From the NCBI GenBank assembly GCA_937858825.1, contig CALMAI010000032.1:1-32695 (forward strand): 32,695 bases of DNA, given 5' to 3'. The notes beneath the pieces are model-generated. The model ran no database searches. It saw only the letters and a program-made list of their open reading frames with translations, and had not been told where the DNA came from. The DNA is from an uncultured Candidatus Peregrinibacteria bacterium (GTDB lineage: Bacteria; Patescibacteriota; Gracilibacteria; UBA1369). Position 1 is the stretch's first letter. Each line of letters begins with the position of its first letter. A program made the position numbers and the translations under genes. Below are positions 31,810-32,695 of this stretch, in pieces.

Positions 31810-31821
31810 CTTTTGAACAAA

Positions 31822-32695
31822 TTATTCAGTTTTCGACGACTTTTGAACATCTTTTTCAACAGGTTTTGCCTCTTTTTTTATACTCTGGCTCAATTTTTTC
31901 ACACTGTCCCGCAGCTCATCAAACCAGTGCATACCCAATTCAGAAATAGTAATTCGCAGTCTGGTACCCACAATTCGCCACTGAGCATTATGCTGTAATA
32001 AACTCATGATATTTTCCGGCTTCACCAATCCAGACATATGAAGCACCACCTCTTTGCCTTTATTCATACCCAGATCTTCAGTTTTCACACTCACCAGCTT
32101 CGCCTTCTTCGCAAGGATTTTCAGCTCCAGCATGCGGAAAAGATTCATCACTTCAGTTGGCATCTTCCCATAATCTTCAACCAAATCATCCCGGATTTCA
32201 TTCAAATATTCCATTGTGTCCGCCGCAGACATTCGCTGATAAGCGCTAATTTTCTCCTTCGAATTCACAATGTATGTGTCAGGAATATAAGCCGTAAGTG
32301 GGAGTTCGATTGAAACATCTTCCGGCTCCTCTTCACGCATAACTTTTCCGGCCTTCAAGTCATCAACCGCCTTATTGAGCATTCGAATAAAGTGGCTGAC
32401 ACCAACCACATTAATCGCGCCATGCTGCTTCGCGCCCAAAATATCTCCAGCTCCACGAATCTCCAAATCTTTCATCGCAATCTGGAATCCACTTCCCAGT
32501 TCGCTCGCTTCCACAATGGCACGCAGTCGTTTCTTGGCATCCAGTTTCAACCGCTGCCCATGGTACAAAAAGTACGCGTACGCCTGCTTCTTCCCGCGGC
32601 CAACACGCCCACGCAACTGATACAACTGCGCCAAGCCAAGCCGTTCCGCATTATTGACAATCAACGTATTCGCGTTCGCCAGGTCGATCCCGTTT
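31822..32695 (-). CDS. mfd: Transcription-repair coupling factor Mfd, C-terminal part (runs off the right edge)
   Basis: The C-terminal 290 residues or so of Mfd, which removes stalled RNA polymerase and recruits nucleotide excision repair. At the edge the frame reads NGIDLANANTLIVNNAERLG and LAQLYQLRGRVGRGKKQAYA, helicase motifs V and VI with the Arg finger region. Then come GFQIAMKDLEIRGAGDILGA and KQHGAINVVGVSHFIRMLNK. The domain D7 region follows (ELPLTAYIPDTYIVNSKEKI, YQRMS). The end is a Lys-rich tail. It stops 12 bases before the epmA-like start, so mfd - epmA - efp is probably one operon. The N-terminal part lies outside the window. Confidence 0.92.
   Translation of the reverse strand, partial: NGIDLANANTLIVNNAERLGLAQLYQLRGRVGRGKKQAYAYFLYHGQRLKLDAKKRLRAIVEASELGSGFQIAMKDLEIRGAGDILGAKQHGAINVVGVSHFIRMLNKAVDDLKAGKVMREEEPEDVSIELPLTAYIPDTYIVNSKEKISAYQRMSAADTMEYLNEIRDDLVEDYGKMPTEVMNLFRMLELKILAKKAKLVSVKTEDLGMNKGKEVVLHMSGLVKPENIMSLLQHNAQWRIVGTRLRITISELGMHWFDELRDSVKKLSQSIKKEAKPVEKDVQKSSKTE

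Noticed and set aside
1-32695. Recoded genome with TGA as Gly or Trp, as in some related phyla
   Set aside because: TGA ends several well-defined genes, such as those ending at 15173 and 29351 and the minus-strand gene ending at 8684, and no gene contains internal TGA.

Overview
This window most likely comes from a streamlined, monoderm-like bacterium of the candidate phyla radiation (Patescibacteria), perhaps near Peregrinibacteria. That placement is inference. It rests on tightly packed and overlapping genes, a standard genetic code with TGA used as a stop, a one-piece tmRNA, a TrmB-type regulator, and many secreted proteins but no recognisable outer-membrane machinery. No rRNA or tRNA gene is present to confirm it.

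Positions 1-637 hold the start of a divergent gene for a secreted Ig-like (Big2-type) protein with a GDQTGEQP octapeptide repeat that runs off the left edge. Positions 638-893 are a divergent regulatory region. Positions 894-19295 hold a surface-protein locus interrupted only by one convergent O-methyltransferase gene. The locus combines two recurring modules. One is a secreted C-terminal domain resembling the WxL cell-wall domain of Firmicutes, found in eight genes. The other is a membrane-anchored ectodomain resembling DUF916/DUF3324 WxL-interacting proteins, found in seven genes. One gene (6487-8697) carries both modules in one chain. Operon A (894-8697) and operon C (14088-19295) interleave the two types with gene overlaps. 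Between them are three separately transcribed WxL-like genes, one of which (10896-11666) has the codon usage, promoter, 5' stem-loop and terminator expected of a very abundant protein. Partner proteins differ mainly in their predicted cytoplasmic tails: LysM, short basic, or a long Lys/Arg/Thr-rich tail.

Positions 19276-25799 hold an RdgB-like nucleotide pyrophosphatase, a Wzy/WaaL-type polysaccharide polymerase or ligase, an ECF sigma factor with a membrane anti-sigma-like partner, a lipoprotein, a GGQ ribosome-rescue factor, two small unknown genes and a TrmB-family regulator. Positions 25926-28172 encode a beta-helix protein with three SLH domains, so a second type of surface anchoring is present. 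A bidirectional terminator separates it from the tmRNA gene (28240-28659, minus strand). The right end has a small exported-protein operon and, on the minus strand, mfd - epmA-like - efp.

The likely theme is a dense proteinaceous cell surface: an abundant small WxL-like protein plus larger display proteins (propeller, nidogen-like, beta-helix), membrane partners that could capture them, polysaccharide assembly, and an envelope-type sigma/anti-sigma switch. Several promoters place the transcription start at or within a few bases of the ATG, so leaderless mRNAs look common, and several apparent upstream starts are really promoter elements. All family assignments come from reading motifs; no database search was run.
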